A stretch of 64,000 nt of DNA from Pelosinus sp. UFO1. Lineage in GTDB: Bacteria > Bacillota > Negativicutes > DSM-13327. The DNA lies in NCBI RefSeq assembly GCF_000725345.1, contig NZ_CP008852.1:2968001-3032000 (forward strand), read 5' to 3'. The notes below the pieces were generated by a model, which was not told the DNA's origin, ran no database searches, and was given only the letters and a program-made list of their open reading frames with translations. Below, piece after piece: positions 8,019 through 17,025 of this stretch. Made by a program: the position numbers and the translations under genes. Numbering within the stretch: the first letter of the stretch is position 1; every line of letters starts with the position of its first letter.

Positions 8019-9485
8019 TTAGACCACATCCTCCTGCAAAAATGTAAAGCTATCCTGTTCTAACCACCAATTCGTATAAGGAAGTTTTACATGCAGCGCC
8101 AGATTTTTCGCCAAATTGCGGTTAGTTAATACATCAATAAGTCTGTGACCGAAATCAACTAATCCTTGATATCCATAGGCACTAAATTCATCAGCAACCA
8201 TAATGGAAGGTATCCCTAATTTTGTTGCCCATACCGTTGTGCCACCATGACGACCGATATACAAATCGGGTTTAAGTCGATTTAATAAATTAATAACCTC
8301 AAAATTCTGCTGGTCGGCCACACTGACAGGGATGTCGGTTTCAGCACTTAATAAAAATTGTGAAGCCTCAGGACTAACGCCATTGTCATGCTGTGGATCA
8401 AAATGCCAAGTAGATCCCCAAATCACTTCAACACCGAGTTCTTGCAGCGTCCTAATATAATTATGACCAAAACTTGGTCCCATACCAACAACTGCTTTAT
8501 ACCCCTCTAGCTTTCCTCTTACCTCAGCCAAATCAGCAGCAACTTTTTCTTTTTCTTCACTAATATAGGCTTCCACTTCAACTTCCTTACCAGTCGCTAC
8601 TCCAAGCCCTCGCAGCCAACTATCCATACCAGCAATACCATGAGGCTGCAAGGTTTGAATATAAGGGACTCCATACTGCTCTTCAAGAGCATTGCCTAGG
8701 TAACTACCTAAGGTTCCGCAAATACTAATTGTTGCGGCAGACTCCGAGATTTTCGACAACTGTTCGATGGTGCTAAAGGGCACAATAAATACTGGCTCCA
8801 ATCCAAAACGAGCCAGAGTCGCAGTGATCTCTTTGCGTGCACTACCAGTAAAGTTAATCATATTTACTTTGTTGTTTTTTTGCTGTGGTGGTTTGACAAT
8901 TGCTGTCACGATCGCATGCAAGGCAGCGTCAAAGCCAGAAGCCCACACCTTAGAGCGAAAACCTTCGCAAAAAACAGGAGCAAGAGGCACGGGTATTTCC
9001 TCCTGCAGTTCATCCAATACACTTTTCACATCTTCGCCAATGATGCCCGATACGCAAGAAGTCGTCACAAAAATTGCTTTGGGGTTAAACCGTCTGTAAG
9101 CTTCTCTCACAGCAACCTTCAGTTTGCCCACAGCACCAAACACCGTATCTTCCTCAACCATATTGGTATTAATGATATTGACATTGGTGTGTTTCCAATT
9201 CCTAATCTTTTCTCCCCATTTTCGATTCGTATTCGCAGCAATGGTATCTGCCGCACAACCTACTGGTCCATGGATAACAATTGCCGCATCTAAAATTGCA
9301 GAAAGATAAAATTGAGCGCAACCAGAGCTACAAGCGCTGGCTTGGCTAAAACATCGCTCTTTATTTTTCAAGGAGCCACATGATCCTTGTGCTACTAAAT
9401 CACGTATGGTGCCTTGATATCCAGTAATCGATCCTAGTCTATTTTCTCTTGTCGGTGCTTCAGAACTCTGTAAATTTATCGCCAT
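8019..9485 (-). CDS. Nitrogenase-like D subunit, pair 1 (D1)
   Basis: NifD/NifE superfamily, 488 aa from the ATG at 9485 (GGGAGG ten bases upstream). P-cluster-type cysteines are present at 52 or 56 (ACSSGC), 77 (GPVGC) and 144 (TTSCVSGIIG). Cys256 in ISICGTLGSY lines up with the cofactor ligand Cys275 of NifD. The segment that carries the cofactor His442 in NifD reads MVADEFSAYGYQG here, without an obvious His. This matches group-IV nitrogenase-like proteins such as methylthio-alkane reductase rather than N2-fixing NifD. It is preceded by its K partner, the reverse of the other three pairs, and followed by the DmsAB-like genes. The substrate is unknown; a C-S bond-containing compound is the leading guess. 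Confidence 0.88.
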   Translation of the reverse strand: MAINLQSSEAPTRENRLGSITGYQGTIRDLVAQGSCGSLKNKERCFSQASACSSGCAQFYLSAILDAAIVIHGPVGCAADTIAANTNRKWGEKIRNWKHTNVNIINTNMVEEDTVFGAVGKLKVAVREAYRRFNPKAIFVTTSCVSGIIGEDVKSVLDELQEEIPVPLAPVFCEGFRSKVWASGFDAALHAIVTAIVKPPQQKNNKVNMINFTGSARKEITATLARFGLEPVFIVPFSTIEQLSKISESAATISICGTLGSYLGNALEEQYGVPYIQTLQPHGIAGMDSWLRGLGVATGKEVEVEAYISEEKEKVAADLAEVRGKLEGYKAVVGMGPSFGHNYIRTLQELGVEVIWGSTWHFDPQHDNGVSPEASQFLLSAETDIPVSVADQQNFEVINLLNRLKPDLYIGRHGGTTVWATKLGIPSIMVADEFSAYGYQGLVDFGHRLIDVLTNRNLAKNLALHVKLPYTNWWLEQDSFTFLQEDVV

Positions 9486-9541
9486 GGGTAAAATCCTCCC
9501 TTCATTAATCCAATTGATAAAATACATCTCATAAAATATTT

Positions 9542-10858
9542 CTATTGAAAATCTTCCAACACGATTGAATAAATATCTTCAACCAACCGTAATGCACCGC
9601 CATATCCTACATAAGAGCGGTTTAGTACCAACCGATCACTTACTGGCATGGATACTGACAATTGGTAACCATTAATTTCTTCTGCCAAAACCTTCTCCCA
9701 GGCGCTACCAATGAGTAATGGCCTGCCACGAAGCTTGATTTTGCGAATATCTTCATGTACTGCCCCGCCGTCATTATCAAATATAATATTCGCTGTGATA
9801 CCATCTGCAAAATTTTTAAACTCGGCTTCGATATCAGCTTGGTATACTTCTGTTACTCCATCAGTTATATATTGTGTTTCAGGTAGTAATCCCAAATCGT
9901 TGATTAAAAATTTGGAGATCCCCAGAGAATAGAAACTATCGGCAATCGTGATAAAACGCCTTGGTAACAATCTTGTTTCAAGAAGTACGTCTGCTGAACG
10001 TTCTATGTAATAATAATAGTCAGCTTCATACTTACTGATGACCTTCTCAATTTTTTCTTCATCGACACCTGCATATTTACCCACATTCCGGAGAAATTTA
10101 TTGGTCTCCGTAGGTCCAATGGGTAAAACGGGATAATGTAAATAAGGTGTCCCAAATTTTTCTTCTAAATGCTTAACATTTTTTAGACCGACCCATGGAG
10201 AGATTAATAGATTAAACTGGGCCTTAGGAACTTTCGCCAGAGCATCAAGACCATGACCTGGTCCAAAAATAACATTAGGTTTGAGTCCTAGCTCAGCAAT
10301 CAGAGATCCTAATTCTTTAAGATTACCTACCCAAAAGGGATCATGGAAAGGTACAACTGACCAAATATTCACAAGACCTGGTTCCACTGTTTCACCAGGC
10401 TGTAAATACTGATCGATGATGGCATCAAGCACCAATTCATGCCCGAATAAATTGGTCCCTTTAAACCCACCTGTTTCAACAAAGACCACAGGCTTCCCCT
10501 GCTCCTGAAAACGATGAGCCACTTCGCCAACATCATCACCTACAATATCTGAAGTGCAACCAGTCAAAATAACAAAAAGATCAGCATCGATCACCTCTAG
10601 AGAATTTTTAACGATATTTCGAAGTCGCTCGTCACCACCAAATATGACCTCTTTTTCTCCGATATTAGTGCAAGGCACTGAATGTCCCCCCACATAACCA
10701 GAACCTTGGCATCCATTTTGAAAACCTAAAGCTCCCCACAACTTTTGCCCGCAGCCTGGCCCTGCATGAAGTATGGGGACTGCCCGATCAATTGCTAGTA
10801 CCGATTGCAATGCTCCTAGAGAGCATACATGTCTAACTTGTTCAACATGTTGTGACAT
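9542..10858 (-). CDS. Nitrogenase-like K subunit, pair 1 (K1)
   Basis: NifK/NifN superfamily, 438 aa. Cys12 (VCSLGAL), Cys36 (GPGC) and Cys101 (TGCTSDIVGDD) correspond to the three K-side P-cluster ligands. I chose the ATG at 10858 because AGAGGTGG sits just before it and the remaining protein then aligns with K2-K4; the open frame extends 20 codons further. It is short for a NifK, lacking the N-terminal extension. It is downstream of the ABC importer genes and upstream of D1, with a 70-bp inverted repeat between importer and K1. Confidence 0.87.
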   Translation of the reverse strand: MSQHVEQVRHVCSLGALQSVLAIDRAVPILHAGPGCGQKLWGALGFQNGCQGSGYVGGHSVPCTNIGEKEVIFGGDERLRNIVKNSLEVIDADLFVILTGCTSDIVGDDVGEVAHRFQEQGKPVVFVETGGFKGTNLFGHELVLDAIIDQYLQPGETVEPGLVNIWSVVPFHDPFWVGNLKELGSLIAELGLKPNVIFGPGHGLDALAKVPKAQFNLLISPWVGLKNVKHLEEKFGTPYLHYPVLPIGPTETNKFLRNVGKYAGVDEEKIEKVISKYEADYYYYIERSADVLLETRLLPRRFITIADSFYSLGISKFLINDLGLLPETQYITDGVTEVYQADIEAEFKNFADGITANIIFDNDGGAVHEDIRKIKLRGRPLLIGSAWEKVLAEEINGYQLSVSMPVSDRLVLNRSYVGYGGALRLVEDIYSIVLEDFQ

Positions 10859-10920
10859 TAGACCACCTCTTCCTCTCAAACTTCTTATATATATTGAACT
10901 AAATATCCTTAAAGGCAATC

Positions 10921-10990
10921 GTCAGAAATGGGATATAGGGTTGAGCAGCGTTACTTAGTAAACAAGCAATCCCTATATCCCATTTTTGAC
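10921..10990. repeat. Large inverted repeat between the ABC importer and K1
   Basis: Perfect 15-bp arms, AAATGGGATATAGGG at 10926-10940 and its complement at 10971-10985, extend to 20 bp with one mismatch. The 30-base centre contains a second dyad. It lacks the GCU-GA signature of the two-hairpin leaders. It may be an intercistronic RNA hairpin, a processing site or a small palindromic insertion. Confidence 0.7.
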
Positions 10991-11058
10991 CGTGCGTTAT
11001 ATGTGGTTGACTACACTGACCAATAGATCATTTGATCGATCTGCCAATAATCTGGAGT

Positions 11059-12081
11059 TCACTCAAAGGCATGGGTTATAATGTCGGAAGCCTTTATTTT
11101 TCCTTTAGGAATTACATTTGAGTTTTCCAAGTCTTGTATCCATGGTTCAATTTCCGATTCATTTATTTTAGTATCGGAAGCGTAATAATGTACAGCATTA
11201 ACTGGTACTTTAATCCAGTCTTCCGTCATTTTTCGAGACTCTTCCGGATTATCATTCGCCCATTTTTGAGCTTTGGTAATAGCTCGCGCAAATTTTTTGA
11301 TTGTATCAGGATGTTTATCTATAAATTCATCGGTGAAGAAATAAAATCCTAAACCACCTGCTACGCCAACACCAGCATCTAAGCTATCTGCAATTTTGAC
11401 AGCACCCGACTCTTCCATGCCTTTATAATATGGTGGATGTACACCTGCTACCGTTATAAGGCCTTGCTTTAATGCTTGAATTGCTTGAATATCAGGCATG
11501 GAAACCCACTCAATTTTATTTCTAGGAAATCCTTGATGATCTGCAATATTATTTCCGAGGAAATCTGCGCATATATTATTCGTGATCGTAGAAAATTTAA
11601 GTTGACCAGATAGTTTGTTCAAATCGGCAAAGGAATGAACATCTGGGGTAACTGCAGGATTTACATACCAAAACATATGACGTAGTCTTGGATTTTGATC
11701 TGGTGTTGGATCAATACCATTTTTCACCACACCCTTAATTTTTGCTCCTCCAGCAATTGCTACAGTGAGAGTATTCGGGTGAGCACTACCCACATCATTA
11801 TTGCCATTAAGAACAGAAGGGAGTTGTTGAGCAGGCTGCGTATCCCCCGTATAAACAACCTTAAGTCCTTCTTCTGCAAAAAATCCCTTCTGATCTGCAA
11901 CAATCCAAGGCGTGGAAGCGCAATCAGTCTTCGACCAGGTTTTTATAGGGTATAACCCATCATCCTTTGTACCACTGCTAGCGGGTTTATTACCAAGCTG
12001 GGCACCATAGACTACTGAGCCCACTACGACAAGGGCAACGATTCCTAATAAAATTTTCTTTACAATCTTCTTGTCAGCCAT
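11059..12081 (-). CDS. ABC importer substrate-binding protein, NMT1/SsuA-like
   Basis: A 340-aa periplasmic binding protein of the NMT1/THI5/SsuA type. The N-terminal hydrophobic segment (about 8-27) looks like a signal peptide or anchor, with no lipobox Cys. A typical opening, PWIVADQKGFFAEEGLKVVY, and an AAA/NMT1 body follow. The ATG at 12081 has AAGGAG at ten bases; the upstream GTG has its Shine-Dalgarno too close. It is followed by K1-D1 and preceded by two permease genes. Relatives bind sulfonates, thiamine precursors or other small anions, so an organosulfur substrate is plausible. Confidence 0.87.
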   Translation of the reverse strand: MADKKIVKKILLGIVALVVVGSVVYGAQLGNKPASSGTKDDGLYPIKTWSKTDCASTPWIVADQKGFFAEEGLKVVYTGDTQPAQQLPSVLNGNNDVGSAHPNTLTVAIAGGAKIKGVVKNGIDPTPDQNPRLRHMFWYVNPAVTPDVHSFADLNKLSGQLKFSTITNNICADFLGNNIADHQGFPRNKIEWVSMPDIQAIQALKQGLITVAGVHPPYYKGMEESGAVKIADSLDAGVGVAGGLGFYFFTDEFIDKHPDTIKKFARAITKAQKWANDNPEESRKMTEDWIKVPVNAVHYYASDTKINESEIEPWIQDLENSNVIPKGKIKASDIITHAFE

Positions 12082-12099
12082 AATATACACTCTCCTTTT

Positions 12100-12945
12100 T
12101 TAATATTCAGCCGGATTTTCTTTCCAGCTTATGAATTTGCGTTCGAGTATAACAAACAGATAATTCATGAACAATCCTAAGGCAGATATGGTAATTGTAG
12201 CCGCAAACAAAATTGGAATTTGATAGTTAGTTTGTGCATTCCATATCAACCAACCTAGACCACTACTTGCACCAATCATTTCAGCGGCGATGAGCATAAA
12301 AAACGCTACACTTGAACTGGTTTTAAGACCATGAAAGATGTTCGGCGAAGCAGCTGGCAATATAACTTTGAAAAATAATGTTCTTCCTCCTACCCCCATG
12401 GAACGCGCCGACTTAATTAACAACTCATCGACATTTTTAATTCCTGTGATGGTGTTTAGCAAAATTGGCCACAAGCATACCCAAAAAATCATGGATATCT
12501 TAGATACCTCGCCAATACCAAACAAGAGAATAAAGATCGGGAAAAGAGAAAATGGATTTACTTCCCCAAGTAGCCGTAGCACTGGAGTGAGAATACGTTC
12601 AAAGAGTTTAAACCATCCTCCTAGAAAAAAACCTAAAGGAATGGCAATCACAGCTGCACACACAAAACCAAAAACAGCCCTCCCTAAACTGACTCCAATA
12701 TGTTTTATTAAAATACCACTTACTAGCAGCTCCCAAAGAGTACTTACGATAATTGTCGGTGGTGAAATAAAGGTTTGCGGGACCCAGCCCACTCTAGGCG
12801 CTATTTCCCAAATTCCAATAAAAATAATAATTGATAGACTATCATAAACGATTGCAGTTATTTTTTTTAGTAGCGTTCCTACTTTATCTTGCTCAATATG
12901 CTTTCCCGACCTTTTCTCTACTACTTTTTGCAATGCTGTTTCCAT
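12100..12945 (-). CDS. ABC importer permease, SsuC-like (first of a pair)
   Basis: A 281-aa integral membrane protein with about six hydrophobic segments and the permease EAA-type loop (SARSMGVGGRTLFFKVILPAA, around 185-205). The ATG at 12945 with GAGGGG nine bases upstream is preferred over a TTG three codons earlier. It is related to, but clearly different from, the adjacent 12951-13733 gene, so they probably form a heterodimeric channel. Confidence 0.88.
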   Translation of the reverse strand: METALQKVVEKRSGKHIEQDKVGTLLKKITAIVYDSLSIIIFIGIWEIAPRVGWVPQTFISPPTIIVSTLWELLVSGILIKHIGVSLGRAVFGFVCAAVIAIPLGFFLGGWFKLFERILTPVLRLLGEVNPFSLFPIFILLFGIGEVSKISMIFWVCLWPILLNTITGIKNVDELLIKSARSMGVGGRTLFFKVILPAASPNIFHGLKTSSSVAFFMLIAAEMIGASSGLGWLIWNAQTNYQIPILFAATITISALGLFMNYLFVILERKFISWKENPAEY

Positions 12946-12950
12946 TTTTA

Positions 12951-13733
12951 TCAACCCCTCTCAGAACTTTGCTTCCAATCCAATAGATTATCTTCCAGCA
13001 AGTAAAGCAGATAATTGATTGTCATTCCTAATAAAGCAATGGTCATCGTTGCCGCAAATAACCGGGGCATAATATTATTTACCGCTGAGTTCTGAACCAG
13101 CCATCCAAGACCAGCGCTAGCGCCAATCATTTCAGCTGCAATTAGCATTAGAAATGCATGGGATGCGCCCGTTCGTATCCCTGTAAAAATAACCGGGGCT
13201 GCTCCTGGTAAAATCACTTTGCTAAAGATGGTAAATTTATCAGCACCAATTGACCGTGCACTTTTAATATAAAGAGGATCGACATTCTGAACACCAACAA
13301 TGGTAGTAAAAAGTACTGGCCAAATTGTGGACCAAAAGATAATGCTTACCTTGGCAACTTCACCAATTCCAAAAAACAGAATAAAGATTGGAAAAAGGGA
13401 AAAAGCGTTAATTTGTCCGAATACTCGCAGTAGTGGCCTTAGTTGTCTTGATAACGCTGGGAAAACACCACCTAAAATAAAACCAGCAGGCACTGCAACG
13501 GCAATTGCCAGCACGAATCCAATAAAACTCCTCTGTAAGCTTGCGGCAATATGAATGAACAAACTACCATCCGCTGCAAGTTTTCCGACCGCTAAAAGTA
13601 CTTGGGACAGTGGCGGAATAAATTGACCGTCGACGATTCCAAGGCGTGGTGCTATTTCCCATAGTAGAAAGAAAATTACAATTCCTGAAACATCGATTAA
13701 TTTATCCACTAGACTATTTACATGATCTTTCAT
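12951..13733 (-). CDS. ABC importer permease, SsuC-like (second of a pair)
   Basis: A 260-aa membrane protein with about six membrane spans and the EAA-type loop SARSIGADKFTIFSKVILPGA. It begins downstream of the nifB scar. No ATP-binding gene accompanies this binding protein and permease pair, unlike the importers at 40045-42750 and 50425-53296. It may borrow one of those ATPases (41683-40811 or 52283-51474). Confidence 0.88.
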   Translation of the reverse strand: MKDHVNSLVDKLIDVSGIVIFFLLWEIAPRLGIVDGQFIPPLSQVLLAVGKLAADGSLFIHIAASLQRSFIGFVLAIAVAVPAGFILGGVFPALSRQLRPLLRVFGQINAFSLFPIFILFFGIGEVAKVSIIFWSTIWPVLFTTIVGVQNVDPLYIKSARSIGADKFTIFSKVILPGAAPVIFTGIRTGASHAFLMLIAAEMIGASAGLGWLVQNSAVNNIMPRLFAATMTIALLGMTINYLLYLLEDNLLDWKQSSERG

Positions 13734-13753
13734 TTTCTTTTTTCTCCCTTTCT

Positions 13754-13868
13754 CTATAATATAAGATTGCCAACTGATTCACTGCATACCGTAAGCCATT
13801 TCCTACCTATCACACTGTAGATATCCGTTGGAATCGCAACGTATTTTCACTCACAGTACCTATGTCAT
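13754..13868 (-). pseudogene. Remnant of a second nifB gene (internal deletion)
   Basis: The sequence around 13868 matches the nifB ribosome-binding site and start (GTCATTTTTCA then a CTCGCCTTCCTGTAC-like stretch). About 60 bases further on it matches the last ~25 codons of nifB, including the segment encoding VNQL near the C-terminus (TGATTCACTG on the plus strand at 13774-13783). Over 1.1 kb of the gene is missing between these ends, and the third codon is a stop. The leader upstream of it (13955-14018) shares a terminator arm with the nifB leader. This is the decayed end of a duplicated nifH-nifB unit. Confidence 0.85.
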
Positions 13869-13954
13869 TTTTCACCTCGCCTTCCTGTACCAGCTTTTTA
13901 GGATTATCATAATCACTATAAAACTGCTAAATAACTTCAATGTATCCACTCTGT

Positions 13955-14018
13955 AAAAAAAGGAAGGCTCACAGAAATAGTTACTTTTCTGCAGCCTTCA
14001 CTTTAACTTGATCAGCCT
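13955..14018 (-). promoter_or_regulatory. Two-hairpin leader element, copy 4 (after nifH2)
   Basis: GCU, GA, P1 UCA/UGA, A, GGC, then a terminator with the arms of leader copy 1 and a longer U run. It originally led nifB copy 2 and now precedes the nifB scar and the ABC importer, 220 bases upstream of the first importer gene. It begins about 10 bases after the nifH2 stop. Confidence 0.88.
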
Positions 14019-14029
14019 CTTTTCCTCTA

Positions 14030-14905
14030 TTAAATTCCCGATGCTTTGCCACGCACTTCGCCTGTTTCTATTGCCAATAAGTGATCCGCCCATGAGGCAG
14101 CCCACGCTCGCAATTCGCTTATTTGCAATGGTGCAGGAACTTTTGATTCCGTAGTTTCGATCACCTTTTTCGCAAGGCTTTGGTACACTTTCGCTTGCTC
14201 CGAATTTGGTGACGCTTCTATCGCGGTTTTTCCTTGCAGCTCAGCTTGGGTTACAGTGACGGAACGGGGAACATATTCCACAACGCGCGTCTTGGTTCTA
14301 GCAACAAAGTCATCAATGATATCTTTCGAGTACGGAGTATTGATGGAATTCGCAATCAAGCCACCTAACAGCGCACCACCTGAATTAGAATATTTTTGAA
14401 TGCCTTTAAACAAATTGTTCGCGGCATAAACAGCCATAAAATCGGCGGATGACACTGTAAAAACATGCTCAGCAATACCTTCACGTATGGGAACGGCAAA
14501 ACCACCGCATACTACGTCTCCTAAAACATCGTAAATGATTACATCTAAATCTAATTCTTCATATACGTTTAACTGTTTTAACAATTGGACCGCAGTAATG
14601 ATCCCCCTACCAGCACAACCAACTCCTGGAGCCGGTCCACCAGCTTCCACACAATAAACTCCATTGAAACCTTGAAAAATCACATCTTGGGCATTTACCT
14701 TATTTTTTTCTCGCAGTGTATCGAGCACTGTAGGAATATAAGTTCCATCCCGCAAAGTATTGGTGGAATCGGCTTTAGGATCGCAACCAAACTGCATCAC
14801 TTTATAACCCATTGTTGATAACGCGGCACTAATATTAGAGGTCGTGGTGGATTTACCAATTCCCCCTTTTCCATAAATAGCAATTTGTTTAATTTTTTTA
14901 CTCAT
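14030..14905 (-). CDS. nifH: NifH-type Fe protein, copy 2
   Basis: A 291-aa near-duplicate of the protein at 1723-2598 (about 16 differences by eye, ~94% identity). P-loop 12-19, Cys97, Cys133 and Arg100 are retained, so it should be functional. The start here is ATG. Differences cluster in the C-terminal third, which contacts the DK partner in nitrogenase, so the copies might favour different DK pairs (inference). The duplicated block runs from the gene through the leader and nifB remnant. Confidence 0.92.
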   Translation of the reverse strand: MSKKIKQIAIYGKGGIGKSTTTSNISAALSTMGYKVMQFGCDPKADSTNTLRDGTYIPTVLDTLREKNKVNAQDVIFQGFNGVYCVEAGGPAPGVGCAGRGIITAVQLLKQLNVYEELDLDVIIYDVLGDVVCGGFAVPIREGIAEHVFTVSSADFMAVYAANNLFKGIQKYSNSGGALLGGLIANSINTPYSKDIIDDFVARTKTRVVEYVPRSVTVTQAELQGKTAIEASPNSEQAKVYQSLAKKVIETTESKVPAPLQISELRAWAASWADHLLAIETGEVRGKASGI

Positions 14906-14935
14906 TTTTTTATTCCTCCTACTCTTTATAAGAAC

Positions 14936-15002
14936 AAAAAAGACTAGAGTGATATTTCCATAGAAATATCATTCTAGCCTTTGGTCTTTCATCCAACCAG
15001 CT
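14936..15002 (-). promoter_or_regulatory. Two-hairpin leader element, copy 5 (nifH2)
   Basis: GCU, GG, P1 UUGG/CCAA with a long loop, A, GGC, then the terminator GGCUAGAAUGAUAUUUC with GAAAUAUCACUCUAGUC and UUUUUU. It differs in sequence from leader copy 2 although the two nifH genes are nearly identical. Confidence 0.9.
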
Positions 15003-15077
15003 ATATTATTCAATTTACTTTGCCACAATAGCTTCATTCCCTTTAAAAGCATCTTAAAAACGGGAATTAAGATTCAT

Positions 15078-15269
15078 CTACACAACCTTATTAAGATCAA
15101 CAATCAAGGCATCAACATTGATACCATGAGCCGTTGCTCCTTGCTCAATATTTTCAAAACGGGCAGCAGAGCAACCAAAACATCCCATACCATAGTTGCG
15201 AAATATCCCCACTGTTTGCGGATGGATTTCAACAACTTCGCTAATACTCATTTCTTTAGTAATCTTCAT
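15078..15269 (-). CDS. DUF1858 small redox-disulfide protein
   Basis: A 63-aa protein of the DUF1858 family (hybrid-cluster-associated disulfide domain). It has a CFGC motif in GMGCFGCSAA (about 28-37). Relatives occur beside hybrid-cluster and Fe-S enzymes; the exact function is unknown. It has its own promoter and two-hairpin leader and lies upstream of nifH2, perhaps in the same transcript. AAGGAG is seven to eight bases before the ATG. Confidence 0.85.
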   Translation of the reverse strand: MKITKEMSISEVVEIHPQTVGIFRNYGMGCFGCSAARFENIEQGATAHGINVDALIVDLNKVV

Positions 15270-15292
15270 TTTTATCTCTCCTTATAGTTTAA

Positions 15293-15354
15293 AATAAAAG
15301 GGCAGATTTTTTTCAATATGAAAAAAATCTGCCTCTGGTTTTTCCAGTCAACAA
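15293..15354 (-). promoter_or_regulatory. Two-hairpin leader element, copy 6 (DUF1858)
   Basis: GUU, GA, P1 CUGG/CCAG with AAAAA loop, A, GGC, then the terminator GGCAGAUUUUUUU with AAAAAAAUCUGCC and UUUU. Confidence 0.9.
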
Positions 15355-15397
15355 GTTACCAATATTATTTTAGTTAGTAATTTGATTTATGGTTTAG

Positions 15398-15426
15398 ATT
15401 ATAAACTTCAAATCGGTTCCTGTCAA
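15398..15426 (-). promoter_or_regulatory. Consensus sigma-A promoter of DUF1858
   Basis: TTGACA (15421-15426), a 17-base spacer and TATAAT (15398-15403), a perfect consensus. The leader begins about 45 bases downstream. The 130 bases further upstream show nothing else. Confidence 0.88.
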
Positions 15427-15556
15427 TCTTATTTTTGTGATTATATACCTGTAATGTTTTCTGCCAGCACGTATTTCTTCTATTAGAATTACGCCTGTTC
15501 AAATACAATCGCAGAACATCAATTCACAAGAAATTTCAAGCAACTGAATTTATATT

Positions 15557-16312
15557 TCAGATATTATATTCAGTAAATGCAATGTAACGTGATAGAAATT
15601 GTTTCGTACGATCTTCTTTCGGATTACTTAGTATTTCTAGTGGTGGTCCTTGCTCTACGATGACGCCATTATCCATGAAAATGATATGATCGGCGACCTC
15701 ACGAGCGAAGTTAATTTCATGTGTAACAACCACTAAGGTACAATTGACTTCTTGGGTTACTTTTTTCATTACTTCCAGGACTTCACCTACTAATTCTGGA
15801 TCAAGTGCCGAAGTTGGTTCATCAAATAGGATTACATCAGGATTAAGGGCGAGTGCACGTGCTATACCAATCCGTTGCTGCTGACCACCTGATAATTCAG
15901 AGGGATAAGAATTAGCTTTATTGAGCAGTCCAACCTTTTCTAAAAAATATAAGGCTTTGTCTTTCGCCTCAGTTTTCGGCATTTTTTTTACAACAGTTAA
16001 ACCTTCCATAATGTTCTCTAAAGCAGTTTTATTTTTAAACAAATTATACATTTGAAAAACCATAGCCGTACGTTGACGCATCTTATGAATATCGGCTTTT
16101 GATGCCTTTTCGACATCAATATGGATATCGTCTAAAATGATTTCTCCACGATCCGCTTTCTCAAGAAAGTTTACCGAACGTAGTAGTGTTGTTTTACCAG
16201 AGCCACTTGATCCTATAATAACCGTTACAGAGCCAGTGGGTATCGTGCAATTAATACCTTTTAATACTTCATTGTCACCAAACGCTTTATGGATATTTCT
16301 AAATTCAATCAT
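15557..16312 (-). CDS. Polar amino-acid ABC importer ATPase
   Basis: A 251-aa ATP-binding subunit of the GlnQ/TcyC type. Walker A GSSGSGKT (about 33-40), signature LSGGQQQR, Walker [13 protein letters not shown] and the switch His (VVTHE) are all present. It is the last gene of a five-gene operon, with four-base overlaps to its neighbours. In Bacillus, operons with this make-up (binding protein, permease, ATPase, M20 deacylase) take up and use S-substituted cysteines. Confidence 0.93.
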   Translation of the reverse strand: MIEFRNIHKAFGDNEVLKGINCTIPTGSVTVIIGSSGSGKTTLLRSVNFLEKADRGEIILDDIHIDVEKASKADIHKMRQRTAMVFQMYNLFKNKTALENIMEGLTVVKKMPKTEAKDKALYFLEKVGLLNKANSYPSELSGGQQQRIGIARALALNPDVILFDEPTSALDPELVGEVLEVMKKVTQEVNCTLVVVTHEINFAREVADHIIFMDNGVIVEQGPPLEILSNPKEDRTKQFLSRYIAFTEYNI

Positions 16313-17025
16313 ATAGTGGCTCCTTTCTTGAAGAATCCTATTTTACGTTCTGCCAGTAAAGAGAGTTTTTCAAATCCAATACTTATAATCCAATAAATCA
16401 TAGCCACAACTAAGTAAGTTTCTAAATAGCGATAATTTTCGGCACAAGCAATTTTCGCTCCACCTAAAAGTTCGACTACTGTTATGGTAAAGACAACGGA
16501 TGTGCTTTTAATCAAGCCCAGAAATTGATTTGCGAGGAGCGGCATAGCAAATACTGCCGCCTGTCTAAATAGGATTCGATAAAACCCTTGAAACCAAGTC
16601 ATTCCAATTGATAACGCTGCTTCCATTTGCCCTTTATCGACAGAGAGCAATGCGGATCTAAAGATTTCTGATAAATACGCTCCCGTGTGTACAGTAAGCC
16701 CAATAATTGCAAATACCATTGGTGGTATATGCTGATAGCCAGTATCAATACCTGTTTCCTCAGTAAATGCCATCAGTAGTAGGGGTAAACCAAAATACAC
16801 TAGATACAGCATCACCATTGTGGGTATTGCTCTGCCAATCAGCAAATAGACATTAGAAATTTGTTTCAAAACCGGTATATTTCTAAACTGTACGACTGCG
16901 CTGACCAGACCAATTAAGCTTGCCAAAAGCATGCTAATGACTGCCAAAAACAAAGTAATCGGTACAAATTTTAGCATTTCAAGAAAAGTATCAAACATAA
17001 AAGAAAACTCTAATATATCGTTCAT
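16309..17025 (-). CDS. Polar amino-acid ABC importer permease
   Basis: A 238-aa HisM/TcyL-type permease with about five membrane spans and the conserved [22 protein letters not shown] loop region. It overlaps the ATPase gene and the amidohydrolase gene by four bases each. It pairs with the second permease at 18227-18937. Confidence 0.92.
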   Translation of the reverse strand: MNDILEFSFMFDTFLEMLKFVPITLFLAVISMLLASLIGLVSAVVQFRNIPVLKQISNVYLLIGRAIPTMVMLYLVYFGLPLLLMAFTEETGIDTGYQHIPPMVFAIIGLTVHTGAYLSEIFRSALLSVDKGQMEAALSIGMTWFQGFYRILFRQAAVFAMPLLANQFLGLIKSTSVVFTITVVELLGGAKIACAENYRYLETYLVVAMIYWIISIGFEKLSLLAERKIGFFKKGATI

